Source: Gigaspora margarita (taxonomy: Eukaryota > Glomeromycota > Glomeromycetes > Diversisporales > Gigasporaceae). Taken from it: 64,000 nt of DNA. The notes under the pieces were generated by a model. It ran no database searches and was not told the DNA's origin. It saw only the letters and a program-made list of their open reading frames with translations. Location of the stretch: NCBI GenBank assembly GCA_009809945.1, contig WTPW01000700.1, forward strand, positions 1 through 64,000. Reading direction: 5' to 3'. The translations under genes and the position numbers were made by a program. Below, piece by piece: positions 32,881 to 43,887 of this stretch (position 1 is its first letter; every line of letters begins with the position of its first letter).

Positions 32881-33640
32881 ACTATTTTTCAGAAGCGTAG
32901 GAGTTTTTGAAATTGTCAGAGAATCTAGTAGGTTCTTGCAAAGTAGCGGAGAAGTTAGAGTTGGTGTTCTTGTAAAGTGCCGGAAAGTCATATTAATTCT
33001 TTCAAAGTTCCAAAGAAAGTTAGGAATAAATAAAATAAAATAAAGTAAAAAATAAGTAAAAAAAAAATAACTGAAAAACAAAATATATAAACAAACTTAA
33101 TAAAAAAAAATAAACAAAGTCCCAAATCTCTATTTCTCTAAATTAAAAGTTCAAATTCAGAAAGTGTTGAAACCTATTTTTGTTTTGTAAAGTGCTAGAT
33201 TAACTTGCGAATACTTGCGAATACTTGTGCCTAACTAAATTATTTCTCTAAAGAAGCGTGTTCTCACAAAGTACTTGAATAAAATAAATTAATAAAAAAA
33301 TTTTTTAAAAAAAAACAAAAAAAAAATTAACAAGAAAATAAATAAGTGAAAACTTGCGAAAACTTGCGCCTAACTAAATCATTTCCCTAAAGAAGATTCT
33401 TGAAGATTTAGAAGGGTTTTTGCAAAGTATCGGAAGTTTGAGTTGGCTTGTAAAGTCATATTGGTGTTCTTGCATAGTGCCAAAAAGTTGTTGGTTTTCT
33501 TGCAAAGGGCTGGTGTTCTTGTAAAGTGCCAAATAAAATGAAAAAAAATTAAAAAGTAAATAAAAAAAACAAAATGAAAACAAAAAAACAAAACGAAAAC
33601 AAAAAAAAACAATGTAGATGATCTAATTTATAAACAAAAG
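32881..33640. repeat. Diffuse repeats of TTCTTGCAAAGTG-like words
   Basis: Phrases such as GTTGGTGTTCTTGTAAAGTG, TTCTTGCAAAG and ACTTGCGAATACTTGCG recur irregularly, separated by A-rich runs. Minus-strand open frames here only reflect the T-rich complement. No gene is supported. 33641-33976 continues as AT-rich sequence without recognisable content. Confidence 0.45.
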
Positions 33641-33992
33641 ATCTAATCTGATCGTGTAATACAAAATTTTAGATTAATTTTGATACATAATACAAAATTT
33701 TGAAACAATTCGAAAATATAGTCCAATGGCACTTGGTATGACCCAGGTTACAGATCTACTAGTCTGGCTTGGTTTCACAGTTCTAAAATATATTGAAATA
33801 TTTCTAACCATTTCGAAACTACTACTATAATTTAAAAAATAAAAAACAAAATAAGATGGGTGGCGCTTCACACCATAATAAATACGATAACTATCGATTA
33901 GCAGATGTATAACAATTTATATTTTAATTATTTATCGATTATAGATATATATCGATTTATAACAAGTTAATCAATATATAATGTTTAATTTT

Positions 33993-34681
33993 TTTTTTTT
34001 TAACCCCAGAGCGTGGCTAGGGGCACAGCTGGCGCCTCATTTATTAAGGTCTTATTTATTCATAGGAACCCGACAAACCTGGGCTCCTATATTACATCAT
34101 TATGTTTTTTCTACGACTAAGCTACACCTCCCTTCATCGGTCATTTCCCCAACTTCAGTCCAGCCGGTCCGCTACGGCAGGAATTTAAGAGATCTGTGCC
34201 CCCCTGCGCGCTTTTCTAGGACGTCCCCTTTGTCGTCAACCTTGAGTACTTTGTCCGATTTTAGTTTGGTGGCACCTAGTCGGGAGCTTCAATTTTTTGT
34301 ATCCCTCATGGGACTTTCCTAATTTGGTTATCAACACCGTGTTTTATACCTTGCAACCGGAATTTCACCGGGAGTATTCTTTTTGTTCAACCGGATTTCC
34401 ACCGGTAGTATTCTTCTTGTATTCCACCCGAATTTCACTGGAAGTATTCTTTATTTCCTTTTTTGTCTGGATCTTCACTAGGGGTCCGCTTTTTTCATAT
34501 GCCGTATCTTCATAGAGCGTCCAAATGTGGTTATATACCCGCACGCGGTCCTAGCACCCTGGTTCAGCCCGTCCTTCTCATGACTCTGTGAAGAATTAAT
34601 GTTCCTAGTGGGACTTGAACCGGCGACCTTACGTTTGGGGACCTGAGAGCGTAACCACTATGCTATCGACCTGCAGGTCAT
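33993..34681 (-). mobile_element. tRNA-derived SINE copy S3, orphan tail type
   Basis: Flanked by TATAATGTTTAATTTT at 33977-33992 and 34682-34697. On the minus strand the head has the CGATAGCATAGTGGTTACG A-box and GGTTCAAGTCC B-box. The body contains repeated GAATACT..CCGGT..AATTCCGGTTG units. The tail reads CCTTAATAAATGAGGCGCC, AGCTGTGCCCC and a hairpin (CCCC.AGC..GCT..GGGG) before the A-run. This tail matches S6 and S9 but no LINE end in the window. Confidence 0.92.
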
Positions 34682-34942
34682 TATAATGTTTAATTTTAAT
34701 CAATATAAAATGATTATGCGTTATATATTGATATATAGCTACTTAAAATATTTCGTGATGATAGTCCAATGCGTGCTTTGTTGTGAATTAATGCGATTTA
34801 ATTTACTGTCTGTAAATGTTTCATAATATTTCACGGTATATTTCGAAACATTGCAAAATATCTTACGTAATATTTCATAATATTTTAAGTAATATTTCGT
34901 AATTTATAGTTTTGCAAGTTTTCAAAATATCTTACTATATAT

Positions 34943-37271
34943 TACGCAAAAATACTGTTCATGATGGATCGTTGGTACCTTTCCTGATGGGATAAAAAAA
35001 ATTACCAGTTTACATACTTTTCCTGATGGACTGATAAGCTGTGAAAAAAATTGTTTACAATGTTTGATTGAAGGTAACTTGACACCCGCTTGACCAAATT
35101 TGATCAACTTTTTTTATTTTAATTGTAGAAAGCAGTAGGATTAAAATAAAAAAAAGTTGATCGAATTTGATTAGAAGGGTGTCAATATATCTTTGATCAA
35201 AGTTTTGTAAAATTCTAAAACGTTTATCAAATATAAGCTGCGGGAAAAAAATTGTTTACAATCTTTGATCGAAGGTAACTTGACACCAACCTGACCAAAT
35301 TCGATCAACTTTTTTTTGTTTTAATTGTAGAATTCAGCAGAATTAAAATAAAAAAAAGTTGATCGAATTTGGTCAGGTGGGTGTCAAGATATTTTCAATC
35401 AAAGTTTTGTAAAATTCTAAAACGNCTATCAAATATAAGCTGTNGCAAAAAACTATTTACAATCTTTGATCGAAGATATCTTGATACCCACCTGACCAAA
35501 TTCGATCAGCTTTTTTTATTTTGATTGTAGAAAACAGTAGAAATAAAATAAAAAAAGTTGATCGAATTTGATTAAAGAGTATCAAGATATCTTCAATCAA
35601 ACTTTGTAAAATTCTAAAACATTTATCAAATATAAGCTGCGAAAAAAAATTGTTTACAATCTTTAATCGAAGGTAACTTGACACCAACCTGACCAAATTC
35701 GATCAACTTTTTTTATTTTAATTCTACTGCATTCTACAATTAAAACAAAAAAGTTGATCGAATTTGGTCAGGTTAGTATCAAGTTACCTTCGATCAAAGA
35801 TTGTAAACAATTTTTTTCCACAGCTTATATTTGATAAACGTTTTATAATTTTACAAAACTTTGATCAAAGATATATTGACACCCTTCTAATCAAATTTGA
35901 TCAACTTTTTTTATTTTATTTCTACTGCTTTCTACAATTAAAATAAAAAAAAGCAGACCTGCGGGCCGATAGCGTAGGTGGTTACGCTCCCAGGTCCCCA
36001 AACGCAAGGTCGCCGGTTCAAGCCCCACTAGGAACAATAATTCTACACGGAGTCATGAGACGGACGGNCTGANCCAGGGTGCNAGGACCNCATGCGGGTT
36101 TATAACCACATTTGGGCGCTTTATAAAAATACGATATATGACAACAGGATCCCTAGTGAAGATCCGGACAAATAAGGACTAGTCCCGGTTAAAATCCTCT
36201 GGTATAAATAAGGTCAACCAGATCTACCTGAAAATGGAAGGACGATCCTCCCAGAATGAATTGGACGGGACATTGAGTAGAACCAGGGGTGTCCCCTTCC
36301 ACCTCTGACGAAAGAAGGTTCTAGAAGAAACAGGACGGGTCGATTGAAGCGCCGTTGCCGGGTACTGAGGTTGGGTGCGAACATTTGCGAGATTCTGGTT
36401 GTGAAAAAATCCCCCGGTAGCGCATAAAAAGGGTCAGCTGGTAGTAAAAACTGGTTGGGTTCGTGATATGGCTTAGTATCGATTTAGCCACGATAGAACA
36501 TAGACATAGGTAAAAAACAAAGAAGGCTTAGCACCGGTTAGCCACGGTGGATATAGTACTAGTTAATTAGGATATGTAACAACAAAAATGTAGGGGGCCC
36601 GGGTTGTCGGGTTCCCACGACCAAAATAAAAGGACCTTAATAAAAGATGCGCCAACTGCGCCCGCCCGGACTTGAGATGGGTGGTTAAAATAAAAAAAAA
36701 ATAAAAAAAAGCTGATCGAATTTGGTCAGGTGGGTATCAAGATATCTTCGATCAAAGATTGTAAAGAGTTTTTTCCACAGCTTATATTTGATAGACATTT
36801 TAGAATCTTACAAAACTTTGATTGAAGATATCTTGACACCCACCTGACCAAATTCGATCAACTTTTTTTATTTTAATTCTACTGCATTCTACAATTAAAA
36901 CAAAAAAGTTGATCGAATTTGGTCAGGTTAGTATCAAGTTACCTTCGATCAAAGATTGTAAACAATTTTTTTCCACAGCTTATATTTGATAAACGTTTTA
37001 GAATTTTACAAAACTTTGATCGAAGATATATTGACACCCTTCTAATCAAATTCGATCAACTTTTGTTTATTTTAATTCTACTGCTTTCTACAATTAAAAT
37101 AAAAAAAAGTTGATCAAATTTGGTCAAGTGGGTGTCAAGTTACCTTCGATCAAACATTGTAAACAATTTTTTCTGCATCTTATTAGTCCATCAGGAACGG
37201 GAATGTAAAAAAATTTTTTTTCACCCTATCAGGAACAGTACCAACAATCCATCAGGAACGGTATTTTTGCA
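34943..37271. mobile_element. Large foldback element built from tandem units, with a SINE inside
   Basis: The outer ends are inverted: CGCAAAAATACTGTTCATGA at the left and its counterpart ending near 37271. Inside are repeated ~190 bp units carrying GATCAAAGATTGTAAACAAT, AGCTTATATTTGATAAACG, TTGACACC..CTGACCAAATTCGATCAAC and TTTTATTTTAATT.TA. The left units run one way and the right units the other. SINE S4 (35955-36697) was inserted later. Removing it leaves about 1.57 kb of non-coding sequence. Short open frames (35764-35946, 36919-37113 and the minus strand) are copies of the unit, not genes. Confidence 0.75.
35955..36697 (+). mobile_element. tRNA-derived SINE copy S4, LINE-A-type tail
   Basis: Flanked by the exact 15 bp duplication AAAATAAAAAAAAGC at 35940-35954 and 36698-36712. 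Its boxes are TAGCGTAGGTGG and GGTTCAAGCCC; the body matches S1 and S2, and the tail has AATAAAAGATGCGCC, ACTGCGCCCGCCC and GGTGGTTAAAAT. Several isolated Ns lie at about 36068-36090. Confidence 0.93.
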
Positions 37272-37615
37272 TATATTATGCAATTTTTACGGGTCGTAAA
37301 TTATTTTGTAATATTACACCTATTAAATTTGCTAATGTTCTTCAACTTGTATGGTTTTGCTATAGGGTTTTACATTTTATACTATGAAAGTTAGAAAGAA
37401 TTCTAAAAATAGAAAATTTTGTGTAACTATAGTGAAAATAGCAAATTACCATGGTGGAAATAGTAGCCCTCTATAAATAAAGAAGAAAACATATAGTTAC
37501 AAAAACTAAAATGCTTATATTGCTTATATTTCATGATCCACTAGATCAATTTTAATGTTTTAACTACTATTCTAATTGCAAGACATTCCTCTACAACTTT
37601 ATTTAAAATTTGAAA
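37272..37615. other. AT-rich interval, nothing recognised
   Basis: No coding sequence, inverted repeat or match to other parts of the window was seen, apart from the left target duplication of S5 at its end. Confidence 0.4.
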
Positions 37616-38335
37616 GAAGACCTGCGGGTCGATAGCATAAGTGGTTACGCGCCCAGGTCCCAAACGTAAGATTGCCGGCTCAAGCCCCACTAGGAACATT
37701 AAATTCTACATGGAGTCATAAGATGGACGGGCTGAACCAGGGTGCTAGGACCGTGTGCGGGTTTATAACCACATTTGGACGCTCTATGAAGATATGGCAT
37801 ATGAAAATAGAACCTATAGTAATGATCCGGACAAAAAAGAAATAAAGAATACTTTCAGTGAAATTCCGGTAGAACAAAAAGAATACTTCCAGTAGAATTC
37901 CGGTTGAACAAAAGATACTTCCAGTAGAATTCCGGTTGCAAGGTACAACATGGTGTTAGACACCAAATCAGGAAAAAAGTCCTACGAGAAAAAACTAGAC
38001 CTAATCCGAACTCAGAAGAGAATACCTTGGGAGACAAAAAATGGACCTATACAAGCATACCAGCAGAGTAAACTAACTTCTTAAAGTTGATCTAGAAGAC
38101 TTTGGTCAGAATGCACCAGAAGACGGACTGACTGGACTCAGCTAGGGAAAACCGGATAAAGCAGGAGTAGAGTAGGCTAGACTTTGTAGGACAGAATTGA
38201 TAGCCTAGTATCATAATAGAAATAGGATATGTAATGTAAAATGTAGGGGGCCCGCAGGGTCCCATAACCAATAGATAATAAAAAAGTGTGCCACTTTGCG
38301 CCCAGGGGGTATAACCCACCCTGGTTTAAAAAAAA
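37616..38335 (+). mobile_element. tRNA-derived SINE copy S5, LINE-B-type tail
   Basis: Flanked by AATTTGAAA at 37607-37615 and 38336-38344. The head matches the other SINEs (GATAGCATAAGTGGTTACG, then CCGGCTCAAGCCCC). The body has three GAATACTTCCAGTAGAATTC-like units. The tail is different from S1, S2 and S4: AATAAAAAAGTGTGCCAC, TTTGCGCCCAGG, GGGTATAACCC, CCTGG and TTTAAAA. This is nearly the 3' end of LINE-B copy B2 (53775-53830), including the double-stem hairpin. Confidence 0.9.
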
Positions 38336-38395
38336 AATTTGAAAAAAGGTTTGTTTAGTGCTTTTCTTTGTGAAACTTCAAATTTCAAAACTAAG

Positions 38396-38586
38396 ATTTG
38401 CATTTGGGATTTGAGTTTGGAATTTGGGATTTGGATTTGGGATTTTGGTTTGGAATTTGGATTGGGATTTGGAATTTGCGATTTGGGATAGGTTTGGAAT
38501 TTGGGATTTGGAATGGGTTTAGGATTTGGGATGGGTTTGGGATTTGGGATTTGGGTCCAGTTTGGGATTTGGATTTGGGTAGGATT
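38396..38586 (+). repeat. G-rich minisatellite of (GGGATTTGGATTT)-like units
   Basis: About 190 bp of irregular repeats of TTTGGGATTTGG, TTTGGAATTTGGG and GATGGGTTTGGG. The plus strand is almost free of C. Repeated GG and GGG runs give it G-quadruplex potential. The open frames on both strands are artefacts of the repeat. Confidence 0.8.
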
Positions 38587-38604
38587 TTGAAGATTTTAGT
38601 TTTG

Positions 38605-41050
38605 CCAACAAGTATAGTCCTAGTAGAATCTAAATCTTCCTTCAAATCAACACATATGAATAGATCTCAATAGAAATTTGATAAAAAGTCTAGAACATTC
38701 CAAAAGTAAAAGAAGGCATCTTGAAGGAACTATAGAAAACCCAAGATACCTCCAACTGGGACCTGTATAAATGCACTATCAATCAATAATAAGAGTGCAC
38801 AAATCCAGACCTCCTCTGGAGAAGAATATACAAAAACTTCACAAAAGATTATGCAATTTAAACGACAAAATTACTCAAAACCTGTCTATAGAGGATCTCA
38901 AATTAATAACAGAGGATCTCAAACTGAAACTACAAAAGAAGCTATCTCTCCAAGTGGATTGAAAAAGGAGAAAAATCAACAAGATATTTCTTTTTGCTCT
39001 ATAAAAAAAAGCACTCTGTTATCAGTTGTGCCAAATTAAGATCACAAACAGTACATGCTGGTGATTAATAACACAAACACTTAACTATATTAAAAAATTT
39101 TATTAGGGAATCTACAAAAAGGAGAAAATTGATATAGAAGCAGTTTCCCAGCTCACCTGATTAAAGTAATAACTAAGGAGGAAATCGCCCAAACAATCAA
39201 CAAACTTCTAAATAATAAGGCCCTACCTAGGTTCTAACAGTCTTATGTACGAATTTTACAAGGTCACGGGAGAAATAATTGTGTCTTTACCTCATCTCCC
39301 ATCTCTGGCCAGATTCCAGGATCATAGAGCAAGAGTCTTGTCACATTAATCCCAAAAAAGAATAGTGACCTAGAGGGACATCAATAGCTGGAGACCAATT
39401 TCTCTTGTAAATGCAGATATTAAAATCTTCATGAAGATTCTAGCAAACTGAATTAACCCAATATGTGACAATGTTATTGGCCCTGCTCAACAGGCATTTA
39501 TTGCCAACAAATCAATTACAGACTTAGCATTGGATATTATTACAACTCTAAGAAGCCAGAATGACCAATCGAAACAGCATTGGTATCTCCTTGACCAACA
39601 GAAGGCTTTTGATAAAATTAACTATGATTTCATACAAATAGTGCTAGAGAGAATGAACTTTGACTACAAATTCATCAAGGTTATTAAAGCTCTGTTCTCT
39701 TCACAGATGGCACATATAGTCAACCCAGGCCAAATCTTCAAACCATTTAGAGTAGAAAGAGGCATAAGGCAGGGTGGCCCACTTTCTCCTCTCCTCTATG
39801 TTCTAGCAATCAATCCTTTAATTCAAACCATATCCCAAAAAATTGGTGGCATTCTAGTTAATAACACTCGCTGCATATGCAGATGACTTATCGATCAGAA
39901 ATAGTTCTTCTTCCAACTGGACAACTTGTCTTGAAATTCTTAACACCTACGAAAAGGCTTCAAATTCATTTATTAATAAGCTCAAATATTCACTTGTCCT
40001 ACTTACTAGCAACAGAGTCAAACTTCTAGATCAACAAAAATTTAAAATCTTGAACAATGATCAGGCATACTTTACAATTCTCAGCTACTGTGTGGATAAC
40101 AAGAGAAACCCTAACAAAACTCTCTGGAGCGAAATAGTGAAAAAAATTAAAAATAAAATTGAAGAACTATTCAGAAGAAATCTATCCTTCAGAGAAGATT
40201 CTTGCAACCAAAACACTTCTTATATCCAAGACCTGGTACTTGGTGTATCTACTCCCACCTTCAAAAAAACAACTCAAAGAAATCAATGCACTCATTACCA
40301 AATGGGTTAAGAACAATTTATGAATGCTTCCACAGTATTCTACCTTCCAACTCAGTTATGAAAAGGGGGACTGTTAGCCCCAATTCTGATTCTATCTAAA
40401 AAAAAAACACAATTAATAAAGTATTATTACAAAACCACTGCAAACTTAGAGGATGGCCTGATCATTGGAGACCACATCTAAAGGGAAAGATTGAAGTAGC
40501 TGGTACTTGACCCTGGGAGCTAAAAGAAATCAAAATAGGCAAACTCGAGGGTCAGCACTTCTTAGTTCAAAAGGCTCTTAAAGGCCTATATGAATTGATG
40601 AACCCTAAGAACAATCCAACCCAGAACTTGCCACAGTTCAGATGGATAAAATCTAAATAGAGCCTTAATAAGAAAAAGGATACTTTCTGGTGACTTTTAC
40701 ATAGAGCTCTACCCTTGAGCTACCAGCTAGTACACATTGACCCTGACAATCAACATGATTGTCCTAACTGTCCACACTATACACAAATGCCTGAGCATTT
40801 TGTCCTGAAATACTCTTTAAGAAAAACCATCTGGGAAACTGCATACAAGTCATTTGAGTTCTCAGATGATGACACGATCCCTGAACATTTGAGGACATTT
40901 TCCAAGCAACTAATATCAAAGATGTAAAGAAACACAAAGTCACTATATGGTTACACATTACCTGCATCTATGAAATTTGGTGCTAGTATACACAAGCCAA
41001 ATGGGGTAAATTGCAAATAAGTCAAAACTGGTTGTAATCAATCTACTGGT
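38605..41050 (+). mobile_element. LINE-C copy C3, 5'-truncated
   Basis: Sequence from about 38605 matches C2 around 48385-48432 and 56442-58637, in one piece. It lacks the 5' part. Broken ORF2 frames carry the core of the reverse transcriptase: QQKAFDKINYDF, IRQGGPLSPLLYVLAINPL (39765-39830) and an AYADDLS stretch at about 39871-39890 in another frame. The later part shows a decayed zinc region near 40750-40800 (CPNCPHYTQMPEHFVLK) and IYEIWC-like sequence near 40970. At 41059 the A7 element begins. No LINE-C tail or poly(A) is recognisable. Confidence 0.8.
39180..40990 (+). pseudogene. LINE-C ORF2 reverse transcriptase remnant (C3)
   Basis: The longest open piece, 39530-39886, spans the DQQKAFDKIN motif (first catalytic Asp replaced by a QQKAFD context as in C2) to GGILVNNTR. 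The YADD motif is present but one frame away, so at least one frameshift separates it. 40050-40310 continues with LWSEIVKKIKNKIEELFRRN. In-frame stops and small deletions are frequent. C3 retains the YADD region that C2 has lost, which makes it useful for reconstructing the family order. Confidence 0.75.
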
Positions 41051-41213
41051 AGCAAAAAGATCAACACATACTCTCTCCTGACCACATAAAGTTGGGAAGA
41101 GTTTTTTTTCTGTTTTATTAAAATACAGGCACAGGTTACAACAGAACAGTTCACAGAGAAAAACAATGAAGAGGCCTGTCCCCATACAAACAAGAAACAT
41201 AAAGTAGAAGGTT

Positions 41214-41859
41214 TTTTTTATTTTAACCCTAGAGCGTAGCTAGGGGCGCAGCTGGCGCTTCTTTTATTAAGGTCTTATTTTTAGTAATGGGAACCCGACA
41301 GACCCGGGCCCCTTACATTTTTGTTCATGTTATNATTGTATACATTTTTGTATTACTACGACTAAGCTACACCTCCCTTCCATCGATCATTTTCCCAATT
41401 TCAGTCCAGCCGGTCCGCCACGGCAGGCTCTTTAAGGAGTCTTTGCCCCCCTGCGCGCTATTTACGACTTCCCATTTGTCATCAGCCTTGAGTACTTTGT
41501 CCAATTTTGGTTTGGTGGCGCCTAGTCGGGAATCTTGCAACCGGAATTTCACCGGTAGTATCCTTTGTTATTCAACCGGAATTCCACCGGTAGTATTCTT
41601 TGTTCCACCGGAATTTCGCCGGAAGTATTCTTTATTTCCTTTTTTGTCCGGATCTTCACTAGGGGTCCGCTTTTCACATGCCATGGCTTCATAGAGCGTC
41701 CAAATGTGGTTATATACCCGCATGCGGTCCTAGCACCCTGGTTCAGCCCGTCCGTCTCGTGACTCCGTGTAGAATTAATGTTCCTAGTGGGGATTGAACC
41801 GGCGACCTTACGTTTGGGGACCTGGGAGCGTAACCACTACGCTATCGACCCGCAGGTCT
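41214..41859 (-). mobile_element. tRNA-derived SINE copy S6, orphan tail type
   Basis: Flanked by the exact 14 bp TAAAGTAGAAGGTT at 41200-41213 and 41860-41873. The minus-strand head shows CGATAGCGTAGTGGTTACG and a GGTTCAATCCCC B-box. Three CCGG..AATTCCGG units lie in the body. The tail reads CCTTAATAAAAGAAGCGCC, AGCTGCGCCCCTAGC, a CCCTAG...CTAGGG-type hairpin and A-run, as in S9. It interrupts the A7 leader just before ORF1. One N at 41334. Confidence 0.92.
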
Positions 41860-42562
41860 TAAAGTAGAAGGTTCAGAAGAAAGGAAGATAAAAAAATGGC
41901 AAAATGCAAAATAGAGAACCCATACAACACATCTGAAGAAGTAAACAAGGAAATAGAAAATATCATCCCACAACAAGCAGAACAGACAAAAAGGGTGACC
42001 ACACCCAGTCAATAGAAGAATACATTCTACCCAGCACGAACAACAAGAAACAAAGTTGGAATGAAATGGTGAACAGCAACACAGAAAAATTAAAAGATAT
42101 TACTAATGTAATGCCACCTATAGTAGACTCAAACATGAGCGAAACACAAACAGAGTTACCAGATAGAAAAGAAGGTGCTCTGCCCAGCAATAAGGAATAT
42201 ACAAACAGGGCCTATTGGCCTTACAGAAGACAACTTTTTTGAGAGACATGCTCAGACTGCCCAAACAGAAAGCTGCTAGCTAGGATACAAGTAGCTGGAA
42301 CAAAGGAACAAATGAGAACAACACTGATTATATGATTAAAAGAAAAACTTGGTCCTTACTCTTTCTCAAGTTGAAAAAGAAAGGTTAACATACAACTCCT
42401 TCTCACCTGGAATGTGATAAAATCGAAAAATGAAAATAGCTTAATTGTCAACGCTCATTCAATGAGATAATAGAATCATTATTCAATATAGCAAAATACA
42501 ACATATGCACAGCAAAGCAACATCACATAAGAGGCCATAGGACACACTTGGAAGTAGTTTTT

Positions 42563-43115
42563 TTTTTTTTTTTTATGATTAACTGACGACTAAATCATCA
42601 GAGCACGTGATGGCGCACTTTTTATTATACTTTTAATTAATGGGACCTGCCTATAACGCAGAGTCCCTACATTTGTAGAGATCTATACTAATTTAACTAT
42701 TCTTAACATCCAGAATTTTACTGGAAGTATATCAATTCCACATCCGGAATTTCACCGGAAGTATATCTTTTCTATCACAACAAGGATTAACCTAGCTGAC
42801 CTTATTTAACCGGAGGATTTAACTGGAACATTTTCCTTCAACCGGAATTCCACTGGAAGTATCTTGCAACCGGAATTTCGCCAGAAGTCTTGCAACCGGA
42901 ATTTCGCCAGAAGTATCTGGATTGCAATTCTCGCAGAGCAGAGGCACACACATGTGGCTGGGCTGTCCATACGTGGTCCTGGCATCCTAGTTCAGGTCAT
43001 CCGTCTCATGACCTTGTGTAGTTATTTTGCTATTCATAGGGCTTGAACCAGCAACCTTGTGTTTGAAGCGGCTATTGTCCTGGGAGTGCAACCACTACAC
43101 TATTGACCCGCAGGA
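42563..43115 (-). mobile_element. tRNA-derived SINE copy S7, divergent with a unique tail
   Basis: Flanked by GGAAGTAGTTTTT at 42550-42562 and 43116-43128. The minus-strand head keeps CAATAGTGTAGTGGTTGC and GGTTCAAGCCC boxes. The body has five or six CCGGAATTTC-type units. The tail is unlike the others: AATAAAAAGTGCGCCATCAC, then a CTGATGA...TCGTCAG hairpin with a 5-base loop, then a long A-run. No LINE with this end is present here. Confidence 0.88.
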
Positions 43116-43161
43116 GGAAGTAGTTTTTAAAGATAGAGATATGCTAAAATATTATGCAACA

Positions 43162-43887
43162 GGACCTGCAGGTCGATAGCGTAAGTAGTTACGCTCCCAG
43201 GTCCCCAAACGCAAGGTCGCTGGTTCAAGCCCCACTAGGAACATTAATTCTACAAGGAGTCACGAGACGGATGGGGTGAGCCAGAGTGCCAGGACCACGT
43301 GCGGGTTTATAACCACATTTGGATGCTCTATAAGATATGACATATGACAACAGGACCCCTGGTGAAGATCTGGACAAATAAGGACTAGCTCCAGTTAAAA
43401 TCCTCCAGTATAAATAAGGTCAACAAGATCTACCCGAAAACGGAAGGTCGATCTTCTCAGAATGGATTGGATGGGGGCTTTGAGTAGTACCAGGGGTGTC
43501 CGCCTCCCCTCCTGACGAAAGAAGGTTCTAGAAGAAACATAACGGGTCGATAGAAGCACCGTTGCCAGGTACCTCAGGTTGGGTGCGAATAATTTGCGAG
43601 ATTCCGGTTCCAAAAATCCCCCGGTAGTGCAAAAAGGATCAGCTAGTAATAAACTGGTTTGGACAAGGCTTAGTACCGATTTAGCCACGGTAGAAAATAG
43701 ACACAGGTAAAAACAAGAAAGCATAGCACCGGTTAGCCACGGTGGATATAGTAATAGTTAAAAAATAGGATATGTAATAATAAAAATGTAGGAGGCCCAG
43801 GTTGTCGGGTTCCCATGACCAAATAAAGACCTTAATAAAAGACCGCCATCAAGCGGCTTCAAGTGTAAGCTCAAAGAAATAAAAAAA
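43162..43887 (+). mobile_element. tRNA-derived SINE copy S8, unique tail
   Basis: Flanked by ATATTATGCAACA (43149-43161) and ATATTATGCAGCA (43888-43900). The head has GATAGCGTAAGTAGTTACG and GGTTCAAGCCC. The body resembles S1 and S4. The tail differs: CCTTAATAAAAGACCGCC, then CCGCCATCAAGCGG, which forms a 4 bp hairpin, then AGTGTAAGCTC and an A-rich run. No matching LINE is seen. Confidence 0.9.

Noticed and set aside
33981..34322. 113-codon frame
   Set aside because: It lies in the antisense strand of SINE S3 and is repeated in S6 (41287-41694).
34943..37271. CRISPR-like array because of regular repeats
   Set aside because: Units are about 190 bp, similar throughout and switch orientation; there are no short repeats with unique spacers, and the region is eukaryotic.
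38398..38673. Open frames on both strands rich in GIWD or PNSNP
   Set aside because: They are translations of the G-rich minisatellite.
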